Position numbers and translations under genes: made by a program
Notes under the pieces: model-generated
What the model was told of the DNA's origin: nothing
The model's database searches: none
Seen by the model: the letters and a program-made list of their open reading frames with translations, nothing else
Shown here: positions 8,752-17,599 of the stretch, piece after piece
Position numbering within the stretch: the stretch's first letter is position 1
Layout of the letters: every line of letters begins with the position of its first letter
NCBI GenBank assembly: GCA_963696585.1
Contig: CAVOKW010000025.1
Coordinates: 1 to 64,000, forward strand
Source of the DNA: Parvibaculum sp963696585
GTDB lineage: Bacteria > Pseudomonadota > Alphaproteobacteria > Parvibaculales > Parvibaculaceae
Length of the DNA: 64,000 bases
Direction of reading: 5' to 3'

Positions 8752-8800
8752 CTGACGGCAAGCTGAAGCGGGAATCGCCGCGCCGTCAGGAAGCCCTCAG
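8752..8800. promoter_or_regulatory. Second pair of predicted response-regulator boxes
   Basis: Plus strand 8752-8768 reads CTGACGGCAAGCTGAAG, nearly identical to the boxes at 7590-7639. On the minus strand, 8800-8785 carries CTGAG and CTGAC, again 11 bp apart. The arrangement is convergent with the same overall span of about 50 bp. It lies 46 bp upstream of the Asp-rich gene, so it probably drives a second transcript of the four following genes. Confidence 0.6.
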
Positions 8801-8845
8801 GTTGGCTCTCCAGATTGGTCCGAGCAGACGAAAGGAGACCCTGCC

Positions 8846-9202
8846 ATGAAAAAGACCCTGACACTTCTCGTCGCCGCCACGGCGCTGACCGCTGCCATCG
8901 GCGTCCCGGCCTGGAGCGCGATGCAGGCCCCGGCCGACGGGGGCCTTCGGCCCTCCGCCGCGCTCTTTGAGGAGAGCCCGCAAACGAGGCCGCTCGTTCT
9001 CGCAAGCGACGATGATGACGACGACGACCGCTGGCGTGAAGGCTCGCGGCGCGGCCACGACGATGATGACGATGAGGATGACGAGGACGAGGATGACGAC
9101 GACCGCGGCGGAGCCCGCAATCCCGCGCCCGCCGGCACCGTCGCGCCACCGCAGAACGGCCTCTTCGGCAACGGCACCCCACCACGGGTTCAGGTGAACT
9201 GA
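8846..9202 (+). CDS. Exported Asp-rich low-complexity protein
   Basis: 118 residues: a signal peptide (MKKTLTLLVAATALTAAIG, like that of the PepSY protein), then a region with two poly-Asp/Glu runs at about residues 55-87 (nearly all D or E, with a short RWREGSRRGH break) and a Pro/Gly-rich tail. An AAGGAG precedes the ATG at a normal distance. No family is recognised. The acidity suggests binding of metal cations in the periplasm. The gene is first in the second transcription unit of the redox block, just upstream of the DUF2271 gene. Confidence 0.7.
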   Translation: MKKTLTLLVAATALTAAIGVPAWSAMQAPADGGLRPSAALFEESPQTRPLVLASDDDDDDDRWREGSRRGHDDDDDEDDEDEDDDDRGGARNPAPAGTVAPPQNGLFGNGTPPRVQVN

Positions 9203-9240
9203 GCCGCTCCGTCGCACCTCTCCGAACAAGGACCCATCCG

Positions 9241-9711
9241 ATGAAATCGCTACTCGCAACGCTTGCGCTCACCACCGCGCTGACGCTTCCCGGCATCGCC
9301 ATGGCACGGCCGGTGACGCTGACCACGACCCTCAACAACTATGGCGGCGACGGGGCCTATCTCGCGCTCTACGTCACCGACGCCTCGGGCGCCTATGTCG
9401 GCAGTCTGTGGATGGCCGGCGGCAAGTCGAAATACTACGAGCACCTGACCGACTGGTATCGCGCCACGGGGGGCGACACCGCGCAGGTCAACGGCATCAC
9501 CGGTGCCAGCGTGGGTGCCGGTCGGACGCTCGAGATCACGCTCGACCTCGCCGATGCGCTCTTCGACGCGGGCTACACGCTGCACATCGACGCTGCCGTC
9601 GAGAACATGCGCGACAGTCCGAATGAAGTGGCCGTGCCGCTGACGACCGGCGGCGCGGGCACACCGGTGAAAGGCCGCCGCTACATCACCAGCTTCGCCT
9701 ACGACATGTGA
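9241..9711 (+). CDS. DUF2271 domain protein, predicted flavinylated periplasmic electron carrier
   Basis: 156 residues with a signal peptide cleaved near MARPV, then a compact beta-rich DUF2271 domain (LNNYGGDGAYLALYVTD; YEHLTDWYRATGG). Residues 84-90 read NGITGAS, which resembles the D-G/A-x-T-G-A-S/T motif on whose Ser/Thr ApbE installs FMN. An apbE gene lies two genes downstream, so S90 is a plausible FMN attachment site. Family members are known from ApbE-linked loci; the flavinylation here is inferred. The next gene begins at the stop codon (GTGA overlap). Confidence 0.8.
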   Translation: MKSLLATLALTTALTLPGIAMARPVTLTTTLNNYGGDGAYLALYVTDASGAYVGSLWMAGGKSKYYEHLTDWYRATGGDTAQVNGITGASVGAGRTLEITLDLADALFDAGYTLHIDAAVENMRDSPNEVAVPLTTGGAGTPVKGRRYITSFAYDM

Positions 9712-11930
9712 AGAGACGGGCCATGATCCGTGCACTCCATCGCTGGCCGGGTCTTCTGGCCCTCGCTCTCGTCACGGTGCTCGCGCTCAGCGGCGCGGCG
9801 CTGTCGGTCTTCCCCGCAGCCGAGCGGCTTGCCGCGCCGCAGGCCGAGGCGGGCCTGACGGTTGCCACACTTGCCGAGAGCATCCAGGCTGCTTATCCGG
9901 GCGTCGAACAGATCCGCCGTGCACCCTCGGGACGGATCACCGCCTACTGGTTCGATCAGGGCGCGCCGGGTGCCGCCGTGATCGACCCTGCCACCGGGCA
10001 GGGCGTGGCCTCGGCGGACCCGAACCAGACGCAACGCTGGCTGACCAACCTTCATCGCTCGCTTTTCCTCGGGGATGGCGGGCGCATCGCCATGGCCGCA
10101 GGAGCGGCGGCGATGCTGGTCCTGTCGCTTAGCGGCGTGGCGCTGGTCGCGCGGCGCGCGGGCGGCTGGCGGCACTGGTTCGCGCCGCTGCGCGGACCGC
10201 TTGCCGGAAGACTCCACGTCGAGATCGCCCGTCTCGCGGTGTTTGGCCTTGTTCTTTCGTCTACCACTGCTCTGTGGATGACGGCCTCCACCTTCGACCT
10301 CTTGCCCGATGGCGGCGCAGCGCCGGCCTTCCCGGTCGAGGTGAGCGGCGAGACGGGGTTCGCGCTCGACCAGATGCCCGCCTTGCGGCAGACCCCTGTC
10401 GCCGAGCTGCGCGAGCTGAGCTTTCCCTATCCGGGCGATGCGACGGACGTCTTCACGCTGAAGACCGACCGGGGCACCGGATATCTCGACCAGGGTACGG
10501 GGGTGCTCCTGAGGTGGGCTGACCTGACCGGATGGGAACGCGTCTCCGAAACCCTCTACATGCTGCATACCGGCCAGGGCGCTGCGACGCTGGGGATGGT
10601 GCTGGGGCTCACGGCGCTCGGCGTGCCCGCAATGGGTGGAACGGGCGTGCTGATCTGGCTCGCCGGGCGGCGCATTCGGCCACGCATTCGCGGCAACCAG
10701 CCTGCAGGTCGGGCCGAGACGATCCTGCTCGTCGGCAGCGAGGGCGGCAGCACATGGGTCTTCGCCGCGACGCTCCATGCCGCGCTGACAGAGGCCGGGC
10801 AGAGCGTCCACACCGCGCCCATGACGGCCTTCGCGCCGGAGCGCTACGCCCGCGCCGAGCGGATCATCCTGCTGGCCGCGACCTATGGCGATGGCGGTGC
10901 CCCGTCCTCGGCCAAGGGGTTTCTCGACCGGCTGGCGGCTCTCGACCGCGCGCCCGACGCGGCCCTGGCCGTGCTGGGCTTCGGCGACCGCAGCTTCCCC
11001 GCTTACTGCGCCTTCGCGAAAGCCGTCGCTACTGCGGCCGAGGCGAAGGCCTGGCCCGAACTCCTGCCGCTCGATACGGTGGACCGCCAGTCGCCGCAAG
11101 ATTTTGCCCGCTGGGGGCGCGCCCTGGGGGAGGTGCTGAAGATCGAATTGGAGCTTGTCCACCGGCAGGTTCCGCCCGCGCCCCAGACGCTCACCCTGAT
11201 CTCGCGCCGCGATTATGGTGCCAAGGTGCAGGCCCCGACCGCAATCCTGCGCTTCGCCCTGCCAAAGGCGACGCTCTGGCAGCGGCTGACCGGGACAGGC
11301 TTTGCCCGGTTCGAGGCCGGCGACCTGATCGGCGTCCTGCCCGAGGGCAGTCCCGTGCCGCGCCTCTACTCGCTCGCCTCGGCGCGTTGCGACGGGTTTG
11401 TCGAGATCGTGGTCAGGAGGCATCCCGGCGGCCTCTGCTCGGGCCAGCTCACGGCGCTGGAGCCGGGCGATACGGTGACCGCCTTCCTGCGCCGCAATCC
11501 CGGCTTCCAGCCCGACCGTAGCCGCGTGCCGCTGGTCCTGATCGGCGCCGGGACCGGCATCGGCCCGCTTGCCGGTTTTGTGCGCGGCAACGCGCGGCGG
11601 CGGCCCATTCACCTCTTTTTCGGAATGCGCCATCCCGAAAGCGACTTCTTCTACGGCAAGGAGATGCCCGGATGGCAGGCGGAGGGCCGCCTGACCCGGC
11701 TGGTCACGGCGGTCTCGCGCGGGGCGCGGCCCCAATATGTGCAGGACGCGCTGCGCGGCGACGCGGCGCAGGTGACCCGACTGATCCGCGACGGTGCCCG
11801 CGTCATGGTCTGCGGCGGGCGCGACATGGCGGCGGGCGTAGCGGATGCGCTGGCGGAGATCCTCGCGCCCTCCGGGCTCACCCCCGCAGTGCTGAAGGCG
11901 GAGGGGCGATATGTCGAAGATGTCTACTGA
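9708..11930 (+). CDS. PepSY-TM / CysJ-like diflavin NADPH reductase fusion
   Basis: 740 residues. The N-terminal third (about 1-220) is a PepSY-associated TM domain: helix WPGLLALALVTVLALSG, periplasmic PepSY segment, then two further helices and another before residue 320. It is followed by a flavodoxin-like FMN domain (LVGSEGGSTWVFAATLHAAL; TYGDGGAPSSAKGF) and an FAD/NADPH reductase with RLYSLAS (FAD), GGLCSGQL, GAGTGIGPLAGF (pyridine nucleotide) and a C-terminal DVY as in CysJ. It should take electrons from NADPH and pass them into the membrane. The GTG at 9708 couples to the upstream stop; an ATG at 9723 with a weak GAAGAG is an equally good start. Confidence 0.88.
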   Translation: MKRRAMIRALHRWPGLLALALVTVLALSGAALSVFPAAERLAAPQAEAGLTVATLAESIQAAYPGVEQIRRAPSGRITAYWFDQGAPGAAVIDPATGQGVASADPNQTQRWLTNLHRSLFLGDGGRIAMAAGAAAMLVLSLSGVALVARRAGGWRHWFAPLRGPLAGRLHVEIARLAVFGLVLSSTTALWMTASTFDLLPDGGAAPAFPVEVSGETGFALDQMPALRQTPVAELRELSFPYPGDATDVFTLKTDRGTGYLDQGTGVLLRWADLTGWERVSETLYMLHTGQGAATLGMVLGLTALGVPAMGGTGVLIWLAGRRIRPRIRGNQPAGRAETILLVGSEGGSTWVFAATLHAALTEAGQSVHTAPMTAFAPERYARAERIILLAATYGDGGAPSSAKGFLDRLAALDRAPDAALAVLGFGDRSFPAYCAFAKAVATAAEAKAWPELLPLDTVDRQSPQDFARWGRALGEVLKIELELVHRQVPPAPQTLTLISRRDYGAKVQAPTAILRFALPKATLWQRLTGTGFARFEAGDLIGVLPEGSPVPRLYSLASARCDGFVEIVVRRHPGGLCSGQLTALEPGDTVTAFLRRNPGFQPDRSRVPLVLIGAGTGIGPLAGFVRGNARRRPIHLFFGMRHPESDFFYGKEMPGWQAEGRLTRLVTAVSRGARPQYVQDALRGDAAQVTRLIRDGARVMVCGGRDMAAGVADALAEILAPSGLTPAVLKAEGRYVEDVY

Positions 11931-12891
11931 TCGGGAACGCCACGCGCTGAACGGCCCGACCATGGGCACGCGGTGGTCGGCGCTGTTCTTCGCGGAGCCG
12001 GGCTTCGACCCGGGCTCGGTCCGCGCGGCGCTGCAGTCAGCCGTCGACGAGGTGGATGCGCAGATGTCCACCTGGCGGCCCGACAGTGACCTGATGCGCC
12101 TCAACGCGGCACCGGTGGGCGCATGGGTGAGGGTGCCGGATCGGCTGAGGGAGGTTCTGCGGCTGGGAATCGAGATCGGGCGCGCCTCCGGCGGCGCTTT
12201 CGACATCGGCATGGGTGATGCGGTTGCAGCCTGGGGCTTCGGGCCCGAGGCTGCCGCGCCCGACCGTATCCGCGCTGCGATGACGACAGACCGTGTGCCC
12301 GCGCACACGGCGCTGGAGATCGGCGAGACTCATGCCCGCAAGTCCGCTCCCACCGCGCTCGACCTGAACGGCATCGCCAAGGGTTACGGGGTCGACCGGC
12401 TTGCCGAGACCCTGCGCGACTGCGGGATCGGCAACGCCCTCATTGGCATCGACGGCGAGATGCGCGCGATGGGCCTTCGGCCGGACGGAGAGGCGTGGAA
12501 CATCGCGGTGGAGGCGCCGGACGCCAAGCGCCGGACACCCCATTCCATCCTCGCGCTTCAGGACGCCGCCGTGGCGACCTCGGGCGACTACCGCCATTGG
12601 GTCGAGGTGCAGGGCCGACGCCTGTCGCACACCATGGACCCGGGCCGTGGCGCGCCCGTACTGGCCGCGCCAGCATCAGTCACCGTCGTGGCGCGAAGCT
12701 GTGCCGAGGCCGATGCCTGGGCGACCGCGCTGATGGTGCTCGGACCCGACAGGGGAGCAGCACTCGCAAGAAAACATGGGCTCGACGCCCTGTTTCTGCT
12801 CCGCGATAATGACGGGAGCGTAAGGGGGGTGGGAGTCGGACGACTTTTTTCCGAAAGGCCAGCGGCGATGGCCCCTGCCGCGGGGAGGTGA
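11911..12891 (+). CDS. apbE: ApbE, FAD:protein FMN transferase
   Basis: 326 residues with the ApbE hallmarks MGTRWSALFF near the N-terminus, FDIGMGDAVAAWGFGP, ALDLNGIAKGYGVDRLAE, ATSGDYRHWVEVQGRRLSHTMDP (named in part) and a metal-binding ADAWATALMVLG. The enzyme transfers FMN from FAD to Ser/Thr of exported proteins. No signal peptide is visible, so this copy may act in the cytoplasm before export or be exported in an unrecognised way. It overlaps the reductase gene by 20 bp. The obvious substrate in the block is the DUF2271 protein. A second ATG at 11920 is an alternative start. Confidence 0.93.
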   Translation: MSKMSTDRERHALNGPTMGTRWSALFFAEPGFDPGSVRAALQSAVDEVDAQMSTWRPDSDLMRLNAAPVGAWVRVPDRLREVLRLGIEIGRASGGAFDIGMGDAVAAWGFGPEAAAPDRIRAAMTTDRVPAHTALEIGETHARKSAPTALDLNGIAKGYGVDRLAETLRDCGIGNALIGIDGEMRAMGLRPDGEAWNIAVEAPDAKRRTPHSILALQDAAVATSGDYRHWVEVQGRRLSHTMDPGRGAPVLAAPASVTVVARSCAEADAWATALMVLGPDRGAALARKHGLDALFLLRDNDGSVRGVGVGRLFSERPAAMAPAAGR

Positions 12892-12954
12892 AGCCACGCG
12901 GAGCTGTCGGGTCAGAAAAGCCTGTCGCTAAACAGAGAACGTTGGACTGCCGTT

Positions 12955-14101
12955 CCTCTCCCTCAAGGGGAGAGGGCAAGCGAGCCGTGCGAGCGCGGGG
13001 GAGGGGGCCTGACAAACCGCCCCGGGAAGCCGTCCTCATATTCTTGTCATGCCCGGACTTGATCCGGGCATCCAGAGCGTTGGGTTCTGCGGGTGCGGCT
13101 CTGGATTGCCGGGTCAAGCCCGGCAATGACACGGAGAGTTGTCGTGGATGCCCCGCCTGAAGCGGGGCATGACGATTTGGGTTTTGAGTTTGTCATCCCC
13201 AGTTACCTCCATCACCCTCGCCGGACCTTGCGGTCCGTCCCGCCCTCTCCCTCAAGGGGAGAGGGCAAGCGAGCCGTGCGAGCGCGGGTGAGGGGGCCTG
13301 ACAAACCGCCCCGGGAAGCCGTCCTCATATTCTTGTCATGCCCGGACTTGATCCGGGCATCCAGAGCGTTGGGTTCTGCGGGTGCGGCTCTGGATTGCCG
13401 GGTCAAGCCCGGCAATGACACGGAGAGTTGTCGTGGATGCCCCGCCTGAAGCGGGGCATGACGATTTGGGTTTTGAGTTTGTCATCCCCAGTTACCTCCA
13501 TCACCCTCGCCGGACCTTGCGGTCCGTCCCGCCCTCTCCCTCAAGGGGAGAGGGCAAGCGAGCCGTGCGGGCCGCGGGTGAGGGGGCCTGACAAACCGCC
13601 CCGGGAAGCCGTCCTCATATTCTTGTCATGCCCGGACTTGATCCGGGCATCCAGAGCGTTGGGTTCTGCGGGTGCGGCTCTGGATTGCCGGGTCAAGCCC
13701 GGCAATGACACGGAGAGTTGTCGTGGATGCCCCGCCTGAAGCGGGGCATGACGATTTGGGTTTTGAGTTTGTCATCCCCAGTTACCTCCATCACCCTCGC
13801 CGGACCTTGCGGTCCGTCCCGCCCTCTCCCTCAAGGGGAGAGGGCAAGCGAGCCGTGCGGGCCGCGGGTGAGGGGGCCTGACAAACCGCCCCGGGAAGCC
13901 GTCCTCATATTCTTGTCATGCCCGGACTTGATCCGGGCATCCAGAGCGTTGGGTTCTGCGGGTGCGGCTCTGGATTGCCGGGTCAAGCCCGGCAATGACA
14001 CGGAGAGTTGTCGTGGATGCCCCGCCTGAAGCGGGGCATGACGATTTGGGTTTTGAGTTTGTCATCCCCAGTTACCTCCATCACCCTCGCCGGACCTTGC
14101 G
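12955..14101. repeat. Four tandem ~290-bp units of nested palindromic intergenic repeats
   Basis: Four near-identical units begin at about 12955, 13244, 13533 and 13823. Each contains the same set of inverted repeats: a CCCTCTCCCTCAAGGGGAGAGG hairpin (named by its arms), TGCCCGG-acttgat-CCGGGCA, TTGCCGGGtcaagCCCGGCAA and TGCCCCGCctgaaGCGGGGCA. Differences between units are single bases or short indels (for example gcgagcgcgg versus gcgggccgcgg). The array fills the space between the convergent apbE and P-type ATPase genes. Frames through it with repeated 103-134-residue products are artefacts. Single copies of the same palindromes recur at 17011-17580. Confidence 0.9.
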
Positions 14102-14135
14102 CTCCATCGCCTTCCATTTGATCGACCTGGGGCGG

Positions 14136-16880
14136 TCATGCCTGATGATTGCGGAAGACGAGACGCAACTGTTTTTCCGTCTCGATGAGGGCGAAGAACG
14201 TGGCCCCGACCGCAATGATCAGCAGTCCATCGAAGAGCGACACGGCCCGCGTGCCAAACAGCAGTTGAAGCGGCGGAAGATATGTCACCGCGAACTGCGC
14301 CAGCGTGACAGCGATCACACAGGCCCAGACGACGCGCGTGCCTTGCACCGCCTTCCAGGTGAGTGAAGTGCCATAGATGTTCCGGATGAAGAACAGGTGG
14401 AATATCTCGAGCACAACGAGCGTATTCACGGCGAGGGTGCGGGCGAGTTCGGGTTCATATTCCCGGTCGATGGCATAGGCATAGATGCCGAAGACGGCGG
14501 CAAGGAACAGCATCGAGACAAGGATGATGTGCCAGATCAAGGTGCCGGAAAGCAGCGGCTCATTGCGCGGGCGCGGTGGCCGCCTCATCGTGTTTTCTTC
14601 CGTTGGCTCGAAGGACAGCGCCAGCCCCAGCGTGATGGTCGTGATCAGGTTGACCCATAAAATCTGTACAGCCGTTATCGGCAGCGCCATCCCGAAAAAC
14701 AACGCGAAGGCGATGGTCATTGACTCGCCTACGCTGGTCGGGAGCGTCCAGCTGATGACTTTCTTGATGTTGTCATAGACCGTGCGTCCCTCGCGCACCG
14801 CCGCGACAATTGATGCGAAATTGTCGTCTGCAAGGACGAGCTCTGAGGCTTCCTTTGCCGCTTCGCTGCCCTTCTGGCCCATGGCGATGCCGGCATCGGC
14901 GCGCTTGAGCGCGGGGGCGTCATTCACGCCGTCGCCTGTCATGGCGAGCGTCAGCCCATGCGATTGAAGGGCGGTCACGAGCCGGAGCTTGTGTTCGGGG
15001 CTTGTCCTTGCAAACACATCCACATCGACGACGGTGGCCGCCAGTTCGGCATCGTCCATGCTTTCGATATCGGCGCCGGTCAGCACCTTGTCCGGATTTT
15101 GCAGGCCGATCTGGCGTGCGATGGCCGCCGCCGTGCCGGCATGATCGCCCGTGATCATCTTGACGCGGATGCCCGCTTGACGACATTCCGCGACGGCTGC
15201 AATCGCTTCGGGCCGGGGGGGATCGATCAGACCGACGAGGCCGATGAGCACGAGTTCATTTTCGAGATCGGCGGTCTTGAGAACGACCTGATCCTGCCCG
15301 ACGGCGCGCACCGCCAAAGCGAGCACGCGTTGGCCTTGCGCGGCAATCTCGCCGATCCGGTCATGCCAATAGTCTCTATCGAGCGCTTCGGTCGTGCCGT
15401 CTGCCGCTCGCTGCGCCTTGCACATGGCGATCAGGCGTTCGGGCGCGCCTTTCACATGGATTGCCGCATGACCCTCATGATCATGGTGCAAGACAGCCAT
15501 GTAGCGGTGCCTGGCATCGAAGGGGATGCTGTCGGAGCGCTGCCAATCGGCAAAGGGATTGGGGCCCTGGCGCATGATCTTGCCAGCCAGCGCCTTGAGG
15601 GCGCCTTCCATCGGATCGCCCTCGACCTTCCATCCGGAATCGTCGCCGCGGAGTGAGGCGTCATTGCAGAGAGCGGCGGCGCGGGCGAACTCGACCAGCA
15701 GCGCATGCGCGGCCGTGTCCACGTCCGCATCATCCAGGCGGATGCTGCCTTCGGGGGCATAGCCGTTTCCGGCGACGGAATAGGTGTGGTGGGCGCTTGC
15801 AAGCGTTGCCACCATCATCTCGTTGCGGGTCAGCGTCCCCGTCTTGTCGCTGCAGATAACCGAGACAGAGCCGAGGGTTTCGATCGCTGGCAGTCGCCGG
15901 ACGATCGCATTGCGTCGCGCCATTGCCTGCACACCCACGGCCAGCGTGATCGTGAGCACGGCCGGCAGTCCTTCCGGAATCGCCGCCACGGTCAGGCCGA
16001 CGACGGCCATGAACAGCTCGGCAAAGGGCAGATGCCTGACGTAATAGCCATAGACGAGCAGAACCGCCGCGAACAGCAGAATGAGGATTGTCAGCCAGCG
16101 GGAAAATGCATCCATCTGCTGGACGAGCGGCGTTGTCAATGTCTCGACCCGGGATAACATCCCGCTGATGTGGCCGATTTCGGTTGCAGCCGCCGTGGCA
16201 GTGACAACCCCGCGCCCGGCACCCGCCGCAATGAGCGTGCCGCTGAAGGCCATGCAGGACCGGTCACCGATTGATGCATCAAGCGCGACCGGCTTTGTCG
16301 TCTTGTCGACGGGTACGGATTCGCCGGTCAGGATCGCTTCCTCGACCCGCAAGCCGGTGGCCTCGATCAGACGCAGATCGGCGGGGACGCGGTCGCCTGC
16401 TTCAATCAGCACGATATCGCCGGGAACGAGAGAAGCGCTGTCGATGCTGCGGCGTTCGCCATCGCGCAATACCGACGATCTGGGCGCGAGCATCTGGCGG
16501 ATGGCGTCCATCGCCTGTTCGGCGCGGCCTTCCTGGATAAAGCCGATGATCGCATTGGCGATCACCACAGCCAGGATGACGCCGGTATCGACGAGATGGC
16601 CGAGCGTCGAGGTGATCACGGCGGAGCCCAGCAGCACATAGATCAGGACATTGTTGAATTGGGAGAGAAAACGAAGGACCGGGCTGCGCCGGGGAGGTTC
16701 TGGCAGCCGGTTGGGACCAAATTTCCCGAGACGCTGCGCCGCCTCGATTTCCGAGAGGCCCGCCGCGGTGCCACCGACTGCGGAGAGCACGGCCTCTGCT
16801 GAAATCGCATGAACGGCCGGCGCGCCGACCGTTGCCGACATTGGCCGTTGTTGCGGGCTTGAGCTCTTCGGGTTTGTCAT
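14136..16880 (-). CDS. Cation-transporting P-type ATPase (P2-like)
   Basis: 914 residues. N-terminal cation-ATPase domain, A-domain loop LTGESVPVDKT, M4 motif PEGLPAVLTITLAVG as in SERCA-type pumps, phosphorylation site CSDKTGTLTRNEMM, nucleotide domain with KGAPERL, hinge MTGDGVNDAPALKRADAGIAMG and a C-terminal cation-ATPase membrane domain. The M6 segment reads NLITTITLGLALSFEP and lacks the Asp that calcium pumps carry there, so the transported ion is uncertain. The ATG at 16880 has GGAG upstream. Flanked by repeat fields on both sides and by no related genes. Confidence 0.88.
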   Translation of the reverse strand: MTNPKSSSPQQRPMSATVGAPAVHAISAEAVLSAVGGTAAGLSEIEAAQRLGKFGPNRLPEPPRRSPVLRFLSQFNNVLIYVLLGSAVITSTLGHLVDTGVILAVVIANAIIGFIQEGRAEQAMDAIRQMLAPRSSVLRDGERRSIDSASLVPGDIVLIEAGDRVPADLRLIEATGLRVEEAILTGESVPVDKTTKPVALDASIGDRSCMAFSGTLIAAGAGRGVVTATAAATEIGHISGMLSRVETLTTPLVQQMDAFSRWLTILILLFAAVLLVYGYYVRHLPFAELFMAVVGLTVAAIPEGLPAVLTITLAVGVQAMARRNAIVRRLPAIETLGSVSVICSDKTGTLTRNEMMVATLASAHHTYSVAGNGYAPEGSIRLDDADVDTAAHALLVEFARAAALCNDASLRGDDSGWKVEGDPMEGALKALAGKIMRQGPNPFADWQRSDSIPFDARHRYMAVLHHDHEGHAAIHVKGAPERLIAMCKAQRAADGTTEALDRDYWHDRIGEIAAQGQRVLALAVRAVGQDQVVLKTADLENELVLIGLVGLIDPPRPEAIAAVAECRQAGIRVKMITGDHAGTAAAIARQIGLQNPDKVLTGADIESMDDAELAATVVDVDVFARTSPEHKLRLVTALQSHGLTLAMTGDGVNDAPALKRADAGIAMGQKGSEAAKEASELVLADDNFASIVAAVREGRTVYDNIKKVISWTLPTSVGESMTIAFALFFGMALPITAVQILWVNLITTITLGLALSFEPTEENTMRRPPRPRNEPLLSGTLIWHIILVSMLFLAAVFGIYAYAIDREYEPELARTLAVNTLVVLEIFHLFFIRNIYGTSLTWKAVQGTRVVWACVIAVTLAQFAVTYLPPLQLLFGTRAVSLFDGLLIIAVGATFFALIETEKQLRLVFRNHQA

Positions 16881-17010
16881 CAAGACCGCTCCCTTGATCG
16901 TTTCATGTCAGACGCCTCATGGCAGGGCTTAGCCTATGCGATCAGCATGTGGCTGCGTATGCGGCAAAGTGCGAAATTTTGTGCGGTCCTCCCGGTCCTG
17001 TTCCGGGATG

Positions 17011-17580
17011 ACAGTGGATAGGCGTGGATGCCCCGCCTGAAGCGGGGCATGACGTGGAGGTCGGGTTGATGTCTTGGCCAATAGTGCCGTCATGGCCCGA
17101 TTGAGTCGGGCCATCCACGTCTTTATCCATCATTCAACCGTCATTGCCGGACCCTGTCATGACCAAAGGGGCCGCAATCCAGGGCAACGGGCACTGGCAC
17201 CCGCATCTCTGGATGCCCGGCTTGAAGCGGGGCATGACGTGGAGGTCGGGCTGATGTCTTGGCCAATAGTGCCGTCATGGCCCGATTGAGTCGGGCCATC
17301 CACGTCTTTATCCATCATTCAACGGTCATTGCCGGACCTTGCGGTCCGTCTCGCCCTCTCCCCTGAGGGGAGAGGGCAAGCGAGCCGTGCGAGCGCGGGT
17401 GAGGGGGCCTGACGTGGAGGTCGGGCTGATGTCTTGGCCAATAGTGCCGTCATGGCCCGATTGAGTCGGGCCATCCACGTCTTTATCCATCATTCAACGG
17501 TCATTGCCGGACCTTGCGGTTCGTCTCTCCCTCTCCCCTCAAGGGGAGAGGGCAAGCGAGCCGTGCGGGCCGCGGGTGAG
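17011..17580. repeat. Second palindromic repeat field with three ~107-bp copies
   Basis: Three copies of a unit starting GACGTGGAGGTCGGG lie at about 17051-17156, 17236-17343 and 17411-17520. Each carries a TGGCCCGattgagTCGGGCCA palindrome. Between them are elements shared with the 12955-14101 array, including the TGCCCCGCctgaaGCGGGGCA hairpin (about 17027) and the CTCTCCCC/GGGGAGAG element with its gcgagccgtgcg tail (twice). No coding potential beyond repeat-derived frames. Confidence 0.85.
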
Positions 17581-17599
17581 GGGGCCAGATGATACTGGA

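Noticed and set aside
9699..12308. 869-codon minus-strand open frame
   Set aside because: Antisense to the diflavin reductase and apbE genes. It exists because of high G+C, and its product is low-complexity with no family match.
12955..14101. CRISPR array
   Set aside because: Units are about 290 bp, fully repeated with no variable spacers, and no cas genes are present.
13093..14366. Repeated 69-134-codon frames with near-identical products
   Set aside because: They arise from the tandem palindromic repeat units and change only where the units do; not genes.
12955..17580. Insertion sequence or composite transposon around the P-type ATPase
   Set aside because: The flanking repeats are palindromic intergenic elements; no transposase, no terminal inverted repeats with target duplication were seen.
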